Below are positions 9,125-17,852 of a stretch of 64,000 bases of DNA, one piece after another. The stretch is from Rhodospirillales bacterium (GTDB lineage Bacteria; Pseudomonadota; Alphaproteobacteria; Acetobacterales; Acetobacteraceae). Location: contig JANXSM010000062.1 in the NCBI GenBank assembly GCA_025352665.1, positions 16,398 to 80,397 on the forward strand. Direction: 5' to 3'. The notes below the pieces were generated by a model. It saw nothing but the letters and a program-made list of their open reading frames with translations. It was not told where the DNA came from and did no database searches. How positions within the stretch are numbered: the first letter of the stretch is position 1; each line of letters starts with the position of its first letter. Position numbers and translations under genes: made by a program.

Positions 9125-9587
9125 GATGCGTCTCGTGCAGCTGGTGGCCGAACATCGGCCAGTCGGCTGAAATGACGACGACATCGGCCACCGGGCGGCT
9201 GCGCACGAACGAGAAACCGGCCGCGCGCAGCAGCTTGGCGATGGCGGGGGCAAGGTTTGCGGTGGTGTCCTGCAGCACGATGCGGCCGCAGGGCAGCAGG
9301 CAGCGGCGAGCCAGCTGGATGGCCGACACCGCCACCTCGATGCGATCCACCTGCGGCACCAGCACGATCTCGGCGGGCTCCACCGGCGTGGGTCCGTAGG
9401 GTGGCGCTTCGGCCGCCGCACCACAGCCCCGGCTGATCAGCCCACACAGCAGGTCCAGGCTGACCGGTCCGGGTTTGGCCACAACCAGGGCGTGAACGCC
9501 CGCCAGCGGGCCGGCCGCCGTCAGCAACGGCAGCACGGTGGCCGGCGGCGGCGGCGGCGCCGCGCGGTGGATGGCGATGTCGACCAT
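9117..9587 (-). CDS. Uncharacterised 156-residue protein, methyltransferase-like C-terminal half
   Basis: Not recognised with confidence. The start MVDIAIHRAAPPPPP has a proline run and an AAGAGG ribosome binding site. The middle and end, with alternating strand and helix segments (AEIVLVPQVDRIEVAVSAIQ, LLPCGRIVLQDTT, LLRAAGFSFVRSR), resemble the second half of a Rossmann-type SAM methyltransferase, but no glycine-rich SAM motif is present. It may be a degenerate or non-catalytic relative of the methyltransferase-like gene at 10222. A longer upstream extension is possible but lacks coding character. It overlaps the DapA-like gene by 8 bp. Confidence 0.6.
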   Translation of the reverse strand: MVDIAIHRAAPPPPPATVLPLLTAAGPLAGVHALVVAKPGPVSLDLLCGLISRGCGAAAEAPPYGPTPVEPAEIVLVPQVDRIEVAVSAIQLARRCLLPCGRIVLQDTTANLAPAIAKLLRAAGFSFVRSRPVADVVVISADWPMFGHQLHETHHA

Positions 9588-9672
9588 GGACAAACCTCTT
9601 CGCTGTGGTGCGAAGAGGATCGCCATCGCGGCATAGGGATGCGATGCAGGCGCAGGGGATGCCGCGTAGGTA

Positions 9673-10104
9673 TTACATAGGTGGCGGCGCACGCCTGCTG
9701 AATGCCATCACGGCCGCGCCGAATACCGCGGCCATGACGGTGACGATCATGATCATCAACTCCATGCGATAGGTGGTGGCCTCCGCTTCGGCCAGGAAGC
9801 GGGCGCGCATCGCCTGGCGTTCCCCGGCAAGGGCTGCGTCAGGGTCGGCCGGCAAGGGAAGCAGCGCCGGCGCACTGTCGTCCAGCCGTGGTTTCAGCGC
9901 CTCCAGCGCGGCCTGCGGGTTGGGCGCATGCAGCGCCAGTTGCGCCTCGTCCAACGTGTGTTCGCGCGCCAGTTCGCGCCGCATCGGCAGGCCCGCGGCG
10001 AACGTGCCGAACACGCCGACCAGGCCCACGATGGCGAAGCACATGGCCAGGAACGCGGTAAAGGTGAAACTGAAGTCCGCGCTCTTCGGGGCGGGGTCGG
10101 CCAT
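9673..10104 (-). CDS. Uncharacterised two-span membrane protein
   Basis: A 143-residue protein with one transmembrane helix near residues 12-38 (FTAFLAMCFAIVGLVGVFGT), a polar Ala/Leu/Glu-rich middle of about 75 residues that should lie on one face of the membrane, and a second helix near 115-135 (MELMIMIVTVMAAVFGAAVM). It ends in basic residues followed by prolines. No known domain is recognised. It is read in the same direction as the next gene at 9117-9587 with a gap of about 85 bp. Confidence 0.7.
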   Translation of the reverse strand: MADPAPKSADFSFTFTAFLAMCFAIVGLVGVFGTFAAGLPMRRELAREHTLDEAQLALHAPNPQAALEALKPRLDDSAPALLPLPADPDAALAGERQAMRARFLAEAEATTYRMELMIMIVTVMAAVFGAAVMAFSRRAPPPM

Positions 10105-10221
10105 GCGGGAGTTCTCCTGTTCGCGCCCACATCGGGCCTGCAGAACATGCCGTCAAGCGCGCGATGTTAACCATTCCTCCAGCTTTACGGTCGACGATGT
10201 CGCTGTGAACGAGACCGGGGC

Positions 10222-10995
10222 GTGAACCGTATGGGCCTGTCTGTGCTTCAACCCTCTGGCCGGGCGCGTGCCGTCGCGGTACGGGCCGTGATCGCCCCCG
10301 ACCCGGTGCGGCCCTGGAGCCTGCCGCGCCTGGCGGTGGCCGCAGCCCTATGGGGCAACGGATTCACGCTGCCCTGGGACCCGGCCCGGACCGAGAGTTT
10401 GATCAACCAACTCGGCGTGTGTGCGACGGACCGTGTGCTGCTGGTCGGTGGCGGCCCCGGCGGCATCGCCCGCTCGCTGGCGGCCGCCACCGGCGCCGAG
10501 ATCGTCTGTTATGAAAGCGATCCGCTGCTCGCCGGGATGGGCGCAACGCTGGCCTATCGCCCCGGCCAGCCGGATTTCGGCCGCCGTGGCTTCGACCATG
10601 CGGTGGTGATCGAAGGCTGGGCCGGCGGCAGGCTCGAGGACCTGCTGGCCGCCGTCGCCTTCGCGCTGCGGCCGGGCGGAAGGGTCGCCGTCGAATCGGT
10701 GCTGGGCGACCCCGTGGCGGCCTGCAGGGTGCTGAGCCATCTGCGCTGCAATCTCGACGTGGCCGAGGATCACTCCGCAGGCTTCATCGCCCGCGCCACC
10801 GGCTGCTGGGCGGCCCTTGCCGCCAAGCTGGAGCGTGCCGGCGGCGAAGCGATGCTGCCGCCTTCCGGCCGCAAGGAGCTGCGCGCCGAAGCGCAGGATT
10901 GGATGCTGCGGCTGCAAAGCCTGCGTTCCGGGGCACTGCGCCGGGTACGTCTGGTGGCGCAGGGCAGGGGGATTGGTTACCGAATGACGGCGTGA
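10222..10995 (+). CDS. Class I SAM-dependent methyltransferase-like protein
   Basis: A 257-residue protein from the GTG at 10222 (an ATG three codons on is an alternative). The SAM-binding strand-loop is [20 protein letters not shown] near residues 72-91, followed by the acidic strand end EIVCYESD and a motif-III-like [15 protein letters not shown]. This is a Rossmann methyltransferase fold; the target is unknown. It is divergent from the membrane protein at 9673 and sits close to another methyltransferase-like fragment (9117-9587). Confidence 0.7.
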   Translation: MNRMGLSVLQPSGRARAVAVRAVIAPDPVRPWSLPRLAVAAALWGNGFTLPWDPARTESLINQLGVCATDRVLLVGGGPGGIARSLAAATGAEIVCYESDPLLAGMGATLAYRPGQPDFGRRGFDHAVVIEGWAGGRLEDLLAAVAFALRPGGRVAVESVLGDPVAACRVLSHLRCNLDVAEDHSAGFIARATGCWAALAAKLERAGGEAMLPPSGRKELRAEAQDWMLRLQSLRSGALRRVRLVAQGRGIGYRMTA

Positions 10996-11018
10996 CCAGC
11001 CAGCGGCGCCCCGCGGCG

Positions 11019-11218
11019 TTACGGCCGCTCGAACACCAGCGAACCGTCCCGCGTTCCAACCACCGTCCAACCACCGTCCAACCAGCGGTGCGATAGAAGG
11101 CCTCGGCCCTGGTACCGGGCCAGGTGGTGAGCCAGATCCGCGGGCATCTGGCCGCATCGCGCACCGCGACAGCCTGGACGAACTGCGCCGGGTCATCTGT
11201 TTCAGCCCCTCCCGCATG
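11019..11218 (-). pseudogene. GNAT acetyltransferase remnant, 5'-truncated and frameshifted
   Basis: On the minus strand one frame reads [16 protein letters not shown] then [19 protein letters not shown], the typical C-terminal acetyl-CoA fold of GNAT enzymes (AEAFYRxAGW). The frame is then broken by an exact 11-bp tandem duplication (11056-11066 and 11067-11077). Dropping one copy restores a clean ending [15 protein letters not shown] and a TAA at 11019-11021. Upstream an in-frame TGA at 11219-11221 shows that the N-terminal part is gone. The gene is therefore dead by two lesions. This remnant fills most of the 319-bp gap between the methyltransferase and rpmJ. Confidence 0.75.
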
Positions 11219-11314
11219 TCACGCCAGAGCCCTATGATGGTGCCAAGCCTTGACAGAAAAACCCCCAGGCCCTATCCCCCGCGCCTCAATTTCGGCGCAT
11301 GCAAGGCCAGTCCC

Positions 11315-11440
11315 ATGAAAGTTCGCAATAGTCTGAAATCGGCCAAAGTGCGCGACAAGAACTGTCGCGTGGTGCGCCGTCGTGGGCGCGTCTATGTCAT
11401 CAACAAGAAGAATCCGCGGATGAAGGCGCGTCAGGGTTAA
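11315..11440 (+). CDS. rpmJ: 50S ribosomal protein L36, zinc-free (C-minus) form
   Basis: A 41-residue basic protein, [20 protein letters not shown] followed by [20 protein letters not shown] and a final G, the standard alphaproteobacterial L36. Only one cysteine remains, so the CxxC...H zinc site of the C-plus form is absent. The stop codon lies inside a 14-bp palindrome (CAGGGTTAACCCTG). It stands alone, away from the main ribosomal protein operon, as is usual for this paralogue. Confidence 0.95.
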   Translation: MKVRNSLKSAKVRDKNCRVVRRRGRVYVINKKNPRMKARQG

Positions 11441-11549
11441 CCCTGCGCGGGTCTTCCCGGCGGAGGTCGCTGCGGCGATATCTTGCAGCCAACATGGGAT
11501 CGGCCGCACAATCTCCGCCATAGCTTCATAACCTGCGGGGGAGGCCGGC

Positions 11550-12989
11550 TTGATTTCGCAATACGAGCCCAAGGCCGGCGTGATCGCCCGGCGAGACAGC
11601 ATCCTCGCCGGACTGCGCCGCATCCTGCCCGACAACGGCGTGATCGGCGAGGCGCTGCGCCTCAAACCCTACGAGACCGACGGGCTGGCCGCATACCGCC
11701 AACCGCCGCTGGCCGTCGCTTTGCCGGAAACCACCGAGCAGGTGGCGGCCGTCATGGCGTTCTGCCATGCCCAGGGCGTGCGCGTGGTCCCGCGCGGCGC
11801 CGGCACCAGCCTCTCCGGTGGTGCACTGCCCATGGCCGATGCCGTCGTGATCGGCATGATGCGCATGAACCGCATCCTCGATATCGACTACGCCGACCGC
11901 TGCGCCGTGGTGCAGGCGGGGGTCACCAACATCGGCATCACCCAGGCGGTGTCCGAACACGACTTCTTCTACGCGCCGGACCCGTCGAGCCAGCTTGCCT
12001 GCATGATCGGCGGCAACGTGATGATGAACTCCGGCGGCGCGCATTGCCTGCGCTACGGCGTCACCGCGAACAACCTGCTGGGCTTGAAGATCGTCACCGT
12101 CACCGGCGAGATCATCGACATCGGCGGCGCCTATTGCGACAGCGCCGGTTACGACTGGCTCGGCCTGATCACCGGCAGCGAAGGCCAGCTGGCCCTGGTC
12201 ACCGAAGTCACTGTGCGCATCCTGCACAGCCCCGAGGGCCAACGCGCCATGCTCGCAGCCTTCGCCAGCGTCGAAACCGCGGGCGAATGCGTGGACGCCA
12301 TCATCGGCTCAGGCATCATCCCTGTGGCGCTGGAGTTCATGGACCGGCCCTGCATCCACGCCTGCGAGGCCTTCGCCCACGCCGGCTACCCGCTCGATGC
12401 CGACGCGCTGCTCATCATAGAAGTCGAGGGAAGTGTCGCCGAGCAAGACGATCTGCTCGGCCGCATCAAGGAGATCTGCCGCAAATACGATCCGATCAGC
12501 CTAAAAGTGTCGGAAAGTGCGGAGGAAAGCCTGGCGATCTGGAAGGGCCGCAAAGGTGCCTTCGGCGCCGTGGGCCGCATCAGCCCGGACTATCTGTGCA
12601 TGGACGGCACCATCCCGACCTCCCAGCTCGCCTACGTGCTGCGCCGCATCGGCGAGATGAGTGCCGCCTGCGGCCTCGCCGTTGCCAACGTGTTCCATGC
12701 CGGCGACGGCAATCTGCACCCGCTCATCATGTTCGACGCCAATGACCCCGCGGGTTTCCAGGCCGCCGAGACATTCGGCGCCGACATCCTGAGACTATGC
12801 GTCGAGGTCGGTGGCTGCCTCACCGGCGAGCACGGCGTGGGTGTGGAGAAGCGCGACCTGATGGGCGTGCAGTTCACCGAAACCGAGCTCGACCAGCAAC
12901 GGCGCATCAAGTCGGCCTTCGACCCCGGCTGGCTGCTCAACCCCTCCAAGGTGTTCCCGCTCAAGCTGCCGGCGATGGCAGCCGAGTAA
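11550..12989 (+). CDS. glcD: Glycolate oxidase FAD subunit GlcD
   Basis: A 479-residue FAD protein. The TTG start at 11550 is chosen because a very strong purine-rich site (GGGGGAGG) lies just upstream. Residues about 50-230 are the PCMH FAD domain with PRGAGTSLSGGALP near 80 and the conserved CMIGGNVMMNSGGAHCLRYG. The C-terminal oxidase domain carries NVFHAGDGNLHPLI and GCLTGEHGVGVEKR. Together with GlcE and GlcF it oxidises glycolate to glyoxylate and hands electrons to the quinone pool. The stop overlaps the glcE start by one base (TAATG). Confidence 0.93.
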   Translation: MISQYEPKAGVIARRDSILAGLRRILPDNGVIGEALRLKPYETDGLAAYRQPPLAVALPETTEQVAAVMAFCHAQGVRVVPRGAGTSLSGGALPMADAVVIGMMRMNRILDIDYADRCAVVQAGVTNIGITQAVSEHDFFYAPDPSSQLACMIGGNVMMNSGGAHCLRYGVTANNLLGLKIVTVTGEIIDIGGAYCDSAGYDWLGLITGSEGQLALVTEVTVRILHSPEGQRAMLAAFASVETAGECVDAIIGSGIIPVALEFMDRPCIHACEAFAHAGYPLDADALLIIEVEGSVAEQDDLLGRIKEICRKYDPISLKVSESAEESLAIWKGRKGAFGAVGRISPDYLCMDGTIPTSQLAYVLRRIGEMSAACGLAVANVFHAGDGNLHPLIMFDANDPAGFQAAETFGADILRLCVEVGGCLTGEHGVGVEKRDLMGVQFTETELDQQRRIKSAFDPGWLLNPSKVFPLKLPAMAAE

Positions 12990-14212
12990 TGCCCGACAGC
13001 GTCACCCAGGCGCCGCAGCCGCTGAACGAGGCGGAACTCGCGTCCATGGTCGCCGAAGCCTGCGCCACGCGGGCACCGGTCTGGGTGTGCGGCAACGGCA
13101 GCAAATCCGAGATGCTGCGCCCGGTGCAGGCCTCGCGCAGCATCTCCACCGCCGAACTGCGCGGCGTGACGCTGTATTCGCCCACCGAGCTGATCCTGTC
13201 GGCCCGCGCCGGCACGCCGATGGCCGAGATCGAGGCGACTCTGGCCGAGCGCGGCCAGCATGTCATTGCCGAACCGCCGGATTTCAGTCATCTGCTGGGG
13301 AGTTCGAAGGCGCAGACGATCGGCGGCGTGGTATCTACCAACCTTTCTGGACCGCGCCGCATCGCCTGGGGTGCCATGCGCGACCACGTGATGGGCCTGC
13401 GCGCCGTCAACGGCCATGGCGAGGTGATCCGTGCCGGCGGCCGCGTGCTCAAGAACGTCACCGGGCTCGATCTGTGCAAGCTGCTGTCCGGCGCCCACGG
13501 CACGCTGGCCGTCATCACCGAGGTCACCATCAAGGTCCTGCCGGCACCGGAGCGCCAGGCCACCCTGGTGCTGCCGGGGCTCGACCCTACCCGCGGCGTG
13601 GCCGCGCTGTCGGCCGCCCTCGGCTCGCCCTACGCGGTCTCGGCCGCAGCCTATCTGCCACGTGAGGCCGCCCGCCGCCTGCCCGCGCTGGCCTGGGTCG
13701 ACCGCTCGGTCACACTCGCCCGGATCGAGGATTTCACCGCCTCCGTGCTCTACCGTACCGACCGGTTGCGCGCGGACCTTGCCGCGTTCGGGCCAGCGGA
13801 AATCCTCGATGACGGTGCCAGCCGCGCCGCCTGGGCCGGGGTGCGCGATGCCGTGCCGCTGCCGTCGGCACCCGAGCAGGCGATCTGGCGCATCTCCGTC
13901 CGCCCCTCCGCCGGCCCCGCCGTCGCGGCCCGGCTGCAGCAGGCGTTCGGTGCCGGGTGGTTCCTCGATTGGGGCGGCGGCCTCGTGTGGATCGCAGGCC
14001 CCGCCACCGAAGCGGCGCATGCCGAGGTAGAGAACGCCGCCCGCGCGGGCGGCGGCACCTGGACGCTGTTCCGTGGCCCGCTCGCGCTGCGCGCCACCGT
14101 CGACGTCATTCCGCCCGAGCCGAATGCTTTGGCCGCCATCGCCGCCCGCGTGAAATCCGCCTTCGATCCCGCCGGCATCCTCAACCCGGGCCGCATGCGC
14201 GCCAGCCTGTAA
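12989..14212 (+). CDS. glcE: Glycolate oxidase FAD-binding subunit GlcE
   Basis: A 407-residue paralogue of GlcD with the shorter GlcE architecture. The FAD domain contains VCGNGSKSEM, ILSARAGTPMAEIEATLAE and TIGGVVSTNLSGPRRIAWGA. The C-terminus ends FDPAGILNPGRM, typical of FAD-linked oxidases. GlcE is an obligatory partner subunit of the glycolate oxidase complex. It overlaps glcD by one base and is followed after 10 bp by the small membrane protein gene. Confidence 0.92.
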   Translation: MPDSVTQAPQPLNEAELASMVAEACATRAPVWVCGNGSKSEMLRPVQASRSISTAELRGVTLYSPTELILSARAGTPMAEIEATLAERGQHVIAEPPDFSHLLGSSKAQTIGGVVSTNLSGPRRIAWGAMRDHVMGLRAVNGHGEVIRAGGRVLKNVTGLDLCKLLSGAHGTLAVITEVTIKVLPAPERQATLVLPGLDPTRGVAALSAALGSPYAVSAAAYLPREAARRLPALAWVDRSVTLARIEDFTASVLYRTDRLRADLAAFGPAEILDDGASRAAWAGVRDAVPLPSAPEQAIWRISVRPSAGPAVAARLQQAFGAGWFLDWGGGLVWIAGPATEAAHAEVENAARAGGGTWTLFRGPLALRATVDVIPPEPNALAAIAARVKSAFDPAGILNPGRMRASL

Positions 14213-14222
14213 GGAAAGACGC

Positions 14223-14492
14223 ATGACCTATCATCTGACCTGGCTCGCCACATTCGCCGTCATCATCGTGGGCGTCGCCATCGGCGTCGGCTCCGCCTTC
14301 GTGTTCCGCGAGGACCCGGTGCGCACGCTGTGGGCGTTGGTCGTGGCGCTGGTGTTCATCGTGTCCGGCTGCACCTCCGTGCTGTTCGACTACTCCTGGA
14401 TGGCCTCCGCCACCGCCCGTCTCGCAGCCCAGGCGATGGCGATCACGACCTTTCTGGCCGGCATCACCTACGCAGTGCGCGACAGGGCCTGA
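14223..14492 (+). CDS. Small three-span membrane protein between glcE and glcF
   Basis: An 89-residue, very hydrophobic protein starting MTYHLTWLATFAVIIVGVAI. Three transmembrane helices are visible (about 5-27, 35-55 and 64-84), with a short charged loop FREDPVRT between the first two. The start has a GGAAAGACGC site, and the stop overlaps the glcF start by one base (TGATG), so it is embedded in the operon. No known family is recognised. Its place between glcE and glcF suggests a membrane anchor or accessory of the glycolate oxidase complex, which otherwise has no membrane subunit; that role is inference. Confidence 0.75.
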   Translation: MTYHLTWLATFAVIIVGVAIGVGSAFVFREDPVRTLWALVVALVFIVSGCTSVLFDYSWMASATARLAAQAMAITTFLAGITYAVRDRA

Positions 14493-15799
14493 TGCAGACC
14501 AATTTCACCCAAGGTCAGCTCGCTGACCCGGATACCGCCTCGTCCAACGCCATCTTGCGCACCTGCGTCCACTGCGGCATGTGCACGGCGACCTGCCCGA
14601 CCTTCCTGCTGCTGGGCGACGAACTCGACAGTCCGCGTGGCCGCATCTACCTCATCAAGGACATGCTGGAGAGCGGCCGCCCCGCCACCGAGGAGGTGGT
14701 CCGCCATGTCGACCGCTGTTTGTCGTGCCTCTCGTGCATGACGACCTGCCCTTCGGGCGTGAACTACATGCACCTGGTGGACCACGCGCGCAGCTACATC
14801 CAGGAAACCTATCGCAGGCCCTGGCATGAGCGCCTGCTGCGCCATGCGCTGAAACTGAGCCTGCCGCATCCCGCCCGCATGCGCCTGGCGCTGATGGCGG
14901 CGCGCCTCGCCAAACCCTTCACTGGCCTGCTGCCGCAGGGCAGCCTCGCCCTGCGCCGGCTGCGCGCCGTCGTCGATCTGGCGCCGATGCATGTCACCGC
15001 GGCCCGCGCGGTCGAGCGCCCGCAAACGCACCAGGCGATCGGCGCCCGCCGCGGCCGCGTGGCGCTGCTGGCCGGCTGCGCCCAGCAGGTGCTGGCGCCA
15101 CAGATCAACGAGGCCACCATCCGTCTGCTCACCCGCATGGGTATCGAGGTCGTGGTCGCCAAGGGCGCCGGCTGCTGTGGGGCACTCACCCATCACATGG
15201 GCATGCATGATCCCGCCATGGCCTCGGCGCGCGCCAACATCGTCGCCTGGACCGCCGAGCTCGACGCCGGTGGGCTCGATGGCATCGTGATCAACACTTC
15301 CGGCTGCGGCACCACCGTGAAGGACTACGGCTTCATGTTCCGCGACCAGCCCGAGGCGGCCGCCGCCGCGCGCGTCTCGGCCCTGGCCCTCGATATCACG
15401 CAGTACCTGTCCCGCCTCGGCTACGAACCCACCCGGCCGGCGCCGGACCTGACCATCGCCTACCACGCCGCCTGCAGCCTGCAGCACGGCCAGCAGGTCA
15501 CCGCCGAGCCCAAACAGCTGTTGGCGCGCGCGGGCTTCCGTGTCGCGATCCCTGCCGAAAGCCACATCTGCTGCGGCTCCGCCGGCACCTACAACCTCAT
15601 GCAGCCGGACATCGCCGACCGCCTGCGCGACCGCAAACTCGCCCACATCGCAGCCGTCCATCCGGACGTGATCGCCGCCGGCAACATTGGCTGCATCACC
15701 CAGCTGGCGGGCGCCACACCCGTGGTTCACACCATCGAGCTGCTGGACTGGATGGCCGGTGGACCGCCGCCCGTGGGGATGGGCGCCTTGGCAAGCTAG
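14492..15799 (+). CDS. glcF: Glycolate oxidase iron-sulfur subunit GlcF
   Basis: A 435-residue protein with two 4Fe-4S motifs near the N-terminus, CVHCGMCTATCP (about residue 25) and CLSCLSCMTTCP (about 76). Two cysteine-rich CCG domains follow, GCCGALTHHMG near 228 and CCGSAGTYNLMQ near 360. This is the GlcF electron-transfer subunit. The TAG stop at 15797-15799 is the first triplet of a repeat element, so the current C-terminus (GMGALAS) was probably set by that insertion. Confidence 0.93.
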   Translation: MQTNFTQGQLADPDTASSNAILRTCVHCGMCTATCPTFLLLGDELDSPRGRIYLIKDMLESGRPATEEVVRHVDRCLSCLSCMTTCPSGVNYMHLVDHARSYIQETYRRPWHERLLRHALKLSLPHPARMRLALMAARLAKPFTGLLPQGSLALRRLRAVVDLAPMHVTAARAVERPQTHQAIGARRGRVALLAGCAQQVLAPQINEATIRLLTRMGIEVVVAKGAGCCGALTHHMGMHDPAMASARANIVAWTAELDAGGLDGIVINTSGCGTTVKDYGFMFRDQPEAAAAARVSALALDITQYLSRLGYEPTRPAPDLTIAYHAACSLQHGQQVTAEPKQLLARAGFRVAIPAESHICCGSAGTYNLMQPDIADRLRDRKLAHIAAVHPDVIAAGNIGCITQLAGATPVVHTIELLDWMAGGPPPVGMGALAS

Positions 15800-15901
15800 A
15801 GTGGGATAACGTCTGTCAGGCGACGTCATCCCGCTCCAGCTCTTTGTTTTATCGCGTGATTCAGACCTTTCGATGATTCCACCTTCGGTCATCACGCTCT
15901 A
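15797..15901 (+). repeat. About 105-bp palindromic repeat, copy 1
   Basis: It begins TAGAGTGGGATAACGTC and forms a long hairpin with GACGTCATCCCGCTC. After that comes a T-rich stretch (CTCTTTGTTTTATCG), then GTGATTCAGACCTTTCG and the closing CGGTCATCACGCTCTA. The left TAG is the glcF stop codon. The hairpin followed by T-rich DNA resembles an intrinsic terminator on the plus strand. Related copies are at 22350, 34172, 38168 and 63646, with a distant form at 48939. Confidence 0.9.
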
Positions 15902-15940
15902 ATGCTTGCATCCGGACGGCCGTCCGCGCCAGCATGGGCC

Positions 15941-16513
15941 ATGCGCTTGATCGTTCTCGCCGTCGCAACGCTGGTGCTCGCCCCTCAGGCCGGCCGGGCG
16001 CAAACACGCCCCGACCCGGCAAAGCCCGACCCCAAGGCCGATATCGGCCTGTTGCTGGACGGTCTCGCCGTTGCCCCATCCGACGACGTTGCAGCCCGGC
16101 TCGAACAGCGCATCGCGACGCTGTGGCTGCAGAAGGGCGGCCCCACGGCGGCCATGATGATGTCGCGCGGCCAGCGCAACCTGCAGGGAGGCGATGCCAA
16201 GGAGGCCGTCGGTGACCTAGACTCGGTGCTGGTGCTCGAACCCGATCTCGCCACGGCCTTCGTTCGCCGCGCCGCAGCCCGCTTCGACACCGGCGACATC
16301 TCCGGCGCCCTGCGCGACCTGCAGGAGGCGCTGAAGCGGGAACCCCGCCAGTTCGAGGCGTTGAAAACCTTGTCCCGCATCGCCGAGACGCAGGGCAACA
16401 TGCCGGCGGCGCTGACCGCCTGGCGCAAGCTGCTGGAGATCGACCCGCACACCGCCAACGCCCAGTCCCGCCTGCAGGAGCTGACCAAGGCGGTCGAGGG
16501 CGAGGACACCTGA
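15941..16513 (+). CDS. Exported TPR-repeat protein
   Basis: A 190-residue protein when started at the ATG at 15941, which gives a clean signal peptide (MRLIVLAVATLVLAPQAGRA then QT). An ATG at 15902 directly after the repeat would add 13 residues. The mature part has about three tetratricopeptide repeats: MMMSRGQRNLQGGDAKEAVG, AFVRRAAARFDTGDISGALR and TLSRIAETQGNMPAALTAWR. It is likely periplasmic and a protein-binding scaffold. The partner is unknown. It lies just upstream of the AI-2E-type permease, in the same direction. Confidence 0.8.
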   Translation: MRLIVLAVATLVLAPQAGRAQTRPDPAKPDPKADIGLLLDGLAVAPSDDVAARLEQRIATLWLQKGGPTAAMMMSRGQRNLQGGDAKEAVGDLDSVLVLEPDLATAFVRRAAARFDTGDISGALRDLQEALKREPRQFEALKTLSRIAETQGNMPAALTAWRKLLEIDPHTANAQSRLQELTKAVEGEDT

Positions 16514-16535
16514 GCCCGAATCCAGCCGGTTTTTC

Positions 16536-17597
16536 ATGAAGGCCCCCGACCTCGTCCGCATCACGCTCGGCGTGCTGTGCCTGTTCGGCCTGATCGCGGC
16601 CACCGCCACCATCCTGCTGCCATTTCTGCCGTCCACCATCTGGGCGATCACCTTGGTGCTCGCCACATGGCCGGTGCTGCGCCGGCTGCAGACGGCGTTC
16701 GGGGGGCGGCGTTCATCGGCCGTCGCTGTCATGACACTGCTGCTGCTGGCCATCGTCGTCGCCCCGTTCGGCCTCGCGGTCGCCACCATCCTGCGCAACA
16801 CCGACCGCATCGTCAGCATCGCCACCGCCGTCACCTCGGCGGAGATCCCCCCGGCGCCGGACTGGGTGGCCAATCTGCCGCTGGTCGGCGGCCTCGCCAG
16901 CGACACTTGGGACAGTCTGGCCAGCGAAGGTGCGAACGCCCTGCTGGCCGAGGCCAAGCCCTATGTCGGTCGCGTCACCCAGTCCTTCGTGGCCGTGGCC
17001 GGCAGTCTGGGTGTGGTGTTCGTGCAACTGCTGCTGACCATCGCCGTCTCGGCCGTGCTCTACGCCAACGGCGAGGCTGCCGCTTCCGCGGCGGTGCGGT
17101 TCGGCCACCGCATCGCAGGCACGCGCGGCCACGAGGCCGTGCTGCTCGCAGGCCAGGCCATCCGCGGCGTGGCGCTGGGCGTGGTGGTGACGGCGATCGC
17201 CCAATCGGTGCTCGGCGGCCTCGGCCTGCTGATCGCGGGCGTGCCGTTCGCGGGCATTCTCACGGCTGTGATGCTGATGCTGTGCCTGATCCAGATTGGT
17301 CCTCTGCTGGCCCTGGCGCCGGCGGTCGGTTGGCTGTTCTACACCGGCGCCACCGGCTGGGCGGTGGCCCTCATGCTTTGGACCGCCGTGGTCATGGCGC
17401 TCGAACACGTCATCCGCCCCATCCTGATCCGCAAGGGCGCCAAGCTGCCGCTGCTGCTGATCCTGGTCGGCGTGTTCGGCGGCCTGCTCGCCTTCGGCCT
17501 GATCGGCCTGTTCGCCGGCCCCACCCTGCTCGCGGTCAGCTACACGCTGCTGAACGCCTGGCTGGCGGAGGAAACGCCAAACGCAGACCAAACTTGA
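16536..17597 (+). CDS. AI-2E family transporter (PerM/YdiK-like permease)
   Basis: A 353-residue membrane protein with about eight hydrophobic segments in the order expected for the family: two at the N-terminus (residues 7-45), one near 65-85, a long soluble loop, then a block of helices from 165 on. Family-typical pieces are SVLGGLGLLIAGVPFAGILT, LCLIQIGPLLALAPAVGWLF and the C-terminal LIGLFAGPTLLAVSYTL. These permeases have been proposed to export AI-2 or act as Na+/H+ antiporters. The substrate here is undetermined. Confidence 0.88.
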   Translation: MKAPDLVRITLGVLCLFGLIAATATILLPFLPSTIWAITLVLATWPVLRRLQTAFGGRRSSAVAVMTLLLLAIVVAPFGLAVATILRNTDRIVSIATAVTSAEIPPAPDWVANLPLVGGLASDTWDSLASEGANALLAEAKPYVGRVTQSFVAVAGSLGVVFVQLLLTIAVSAVLYANGEAAASAAVRFGHRIAGTRGHEAVLLAGQAIRGVALGVVVTAIAQSVLGGLGLLIAGVPFAGILTAVMLMLCLIQIGPLLALAPAVGWLFYTGATGWAVALMLWTAVVMALEHVIRPILIRKGAKLPLLLILVGVFGGLLAFGLIGLFAGPTLLAVSYTLLNAWLAEETPNADQT

Positions 17598-17621
17598 ACG
17601 CCCGCCCGCACCACGCGACAT

Positions 17622-17852
17622 ATGACGCATGCTCAGAACCGGGACAGGCGCCGAACGCGTAGAACGCCGCCGCGGCAAGCGGGGGCGTCGGGCCTGCGTC
17701 CGGTGCAGCTTTGGGTGCCCGACACCCGGACCCCCAATTTCCTGGCCGACTGCCGTCGCCAATGCCGCATGGTCGCCGCCGCAGAGGCTGGCGGCGACTT
17801 CGATATCAGCACCGGGTTCGACGTTTCGGACAAGACTGGCTGGACCGATTGA
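17622..17852 (+). CDS. MazE-like antitoxin (DUF3018 type)
   Basis: A 76-residue protein. After a basic N-terminus the stretch GLRPVQLWVPDTRTPNFLAD then CRRQCRMVAAAEAGG matches the DUF3018 antitoxin group, which is encoded directly upstream of MazF-like toxins. The C-terminus (FDISTGFDVSDKTGWTD) is short and acidic, as expected for the toxin-binding tail. The stop TGA at 17850-17852 overlaps the TTG start of the next gene, the coupled arrangement seen in such pairs. Confidence 0.7.
   Translation: MTHAQNRDRRRTRRTPPRQAGASGLRPVQLWVPDTRTPNFLADCRRQCRMVAAAEAGGDFDISTGFDVSDKTGWTD

Noticed and set aside
11428..11441. CAGGGTTAACCCTG palindrome at the rpmJ stop as a terminator
   Set aside because: The palindrome is only 14 bp without a loop and no T-run follows; it may be chance around the TAA stop.
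12632..14224. 530-codon minus-strand frame opposite glcD-glcE
   Set aside because: Composition typical of a shadow; glcD and glcE motifs on the plus strand are unambiguous.
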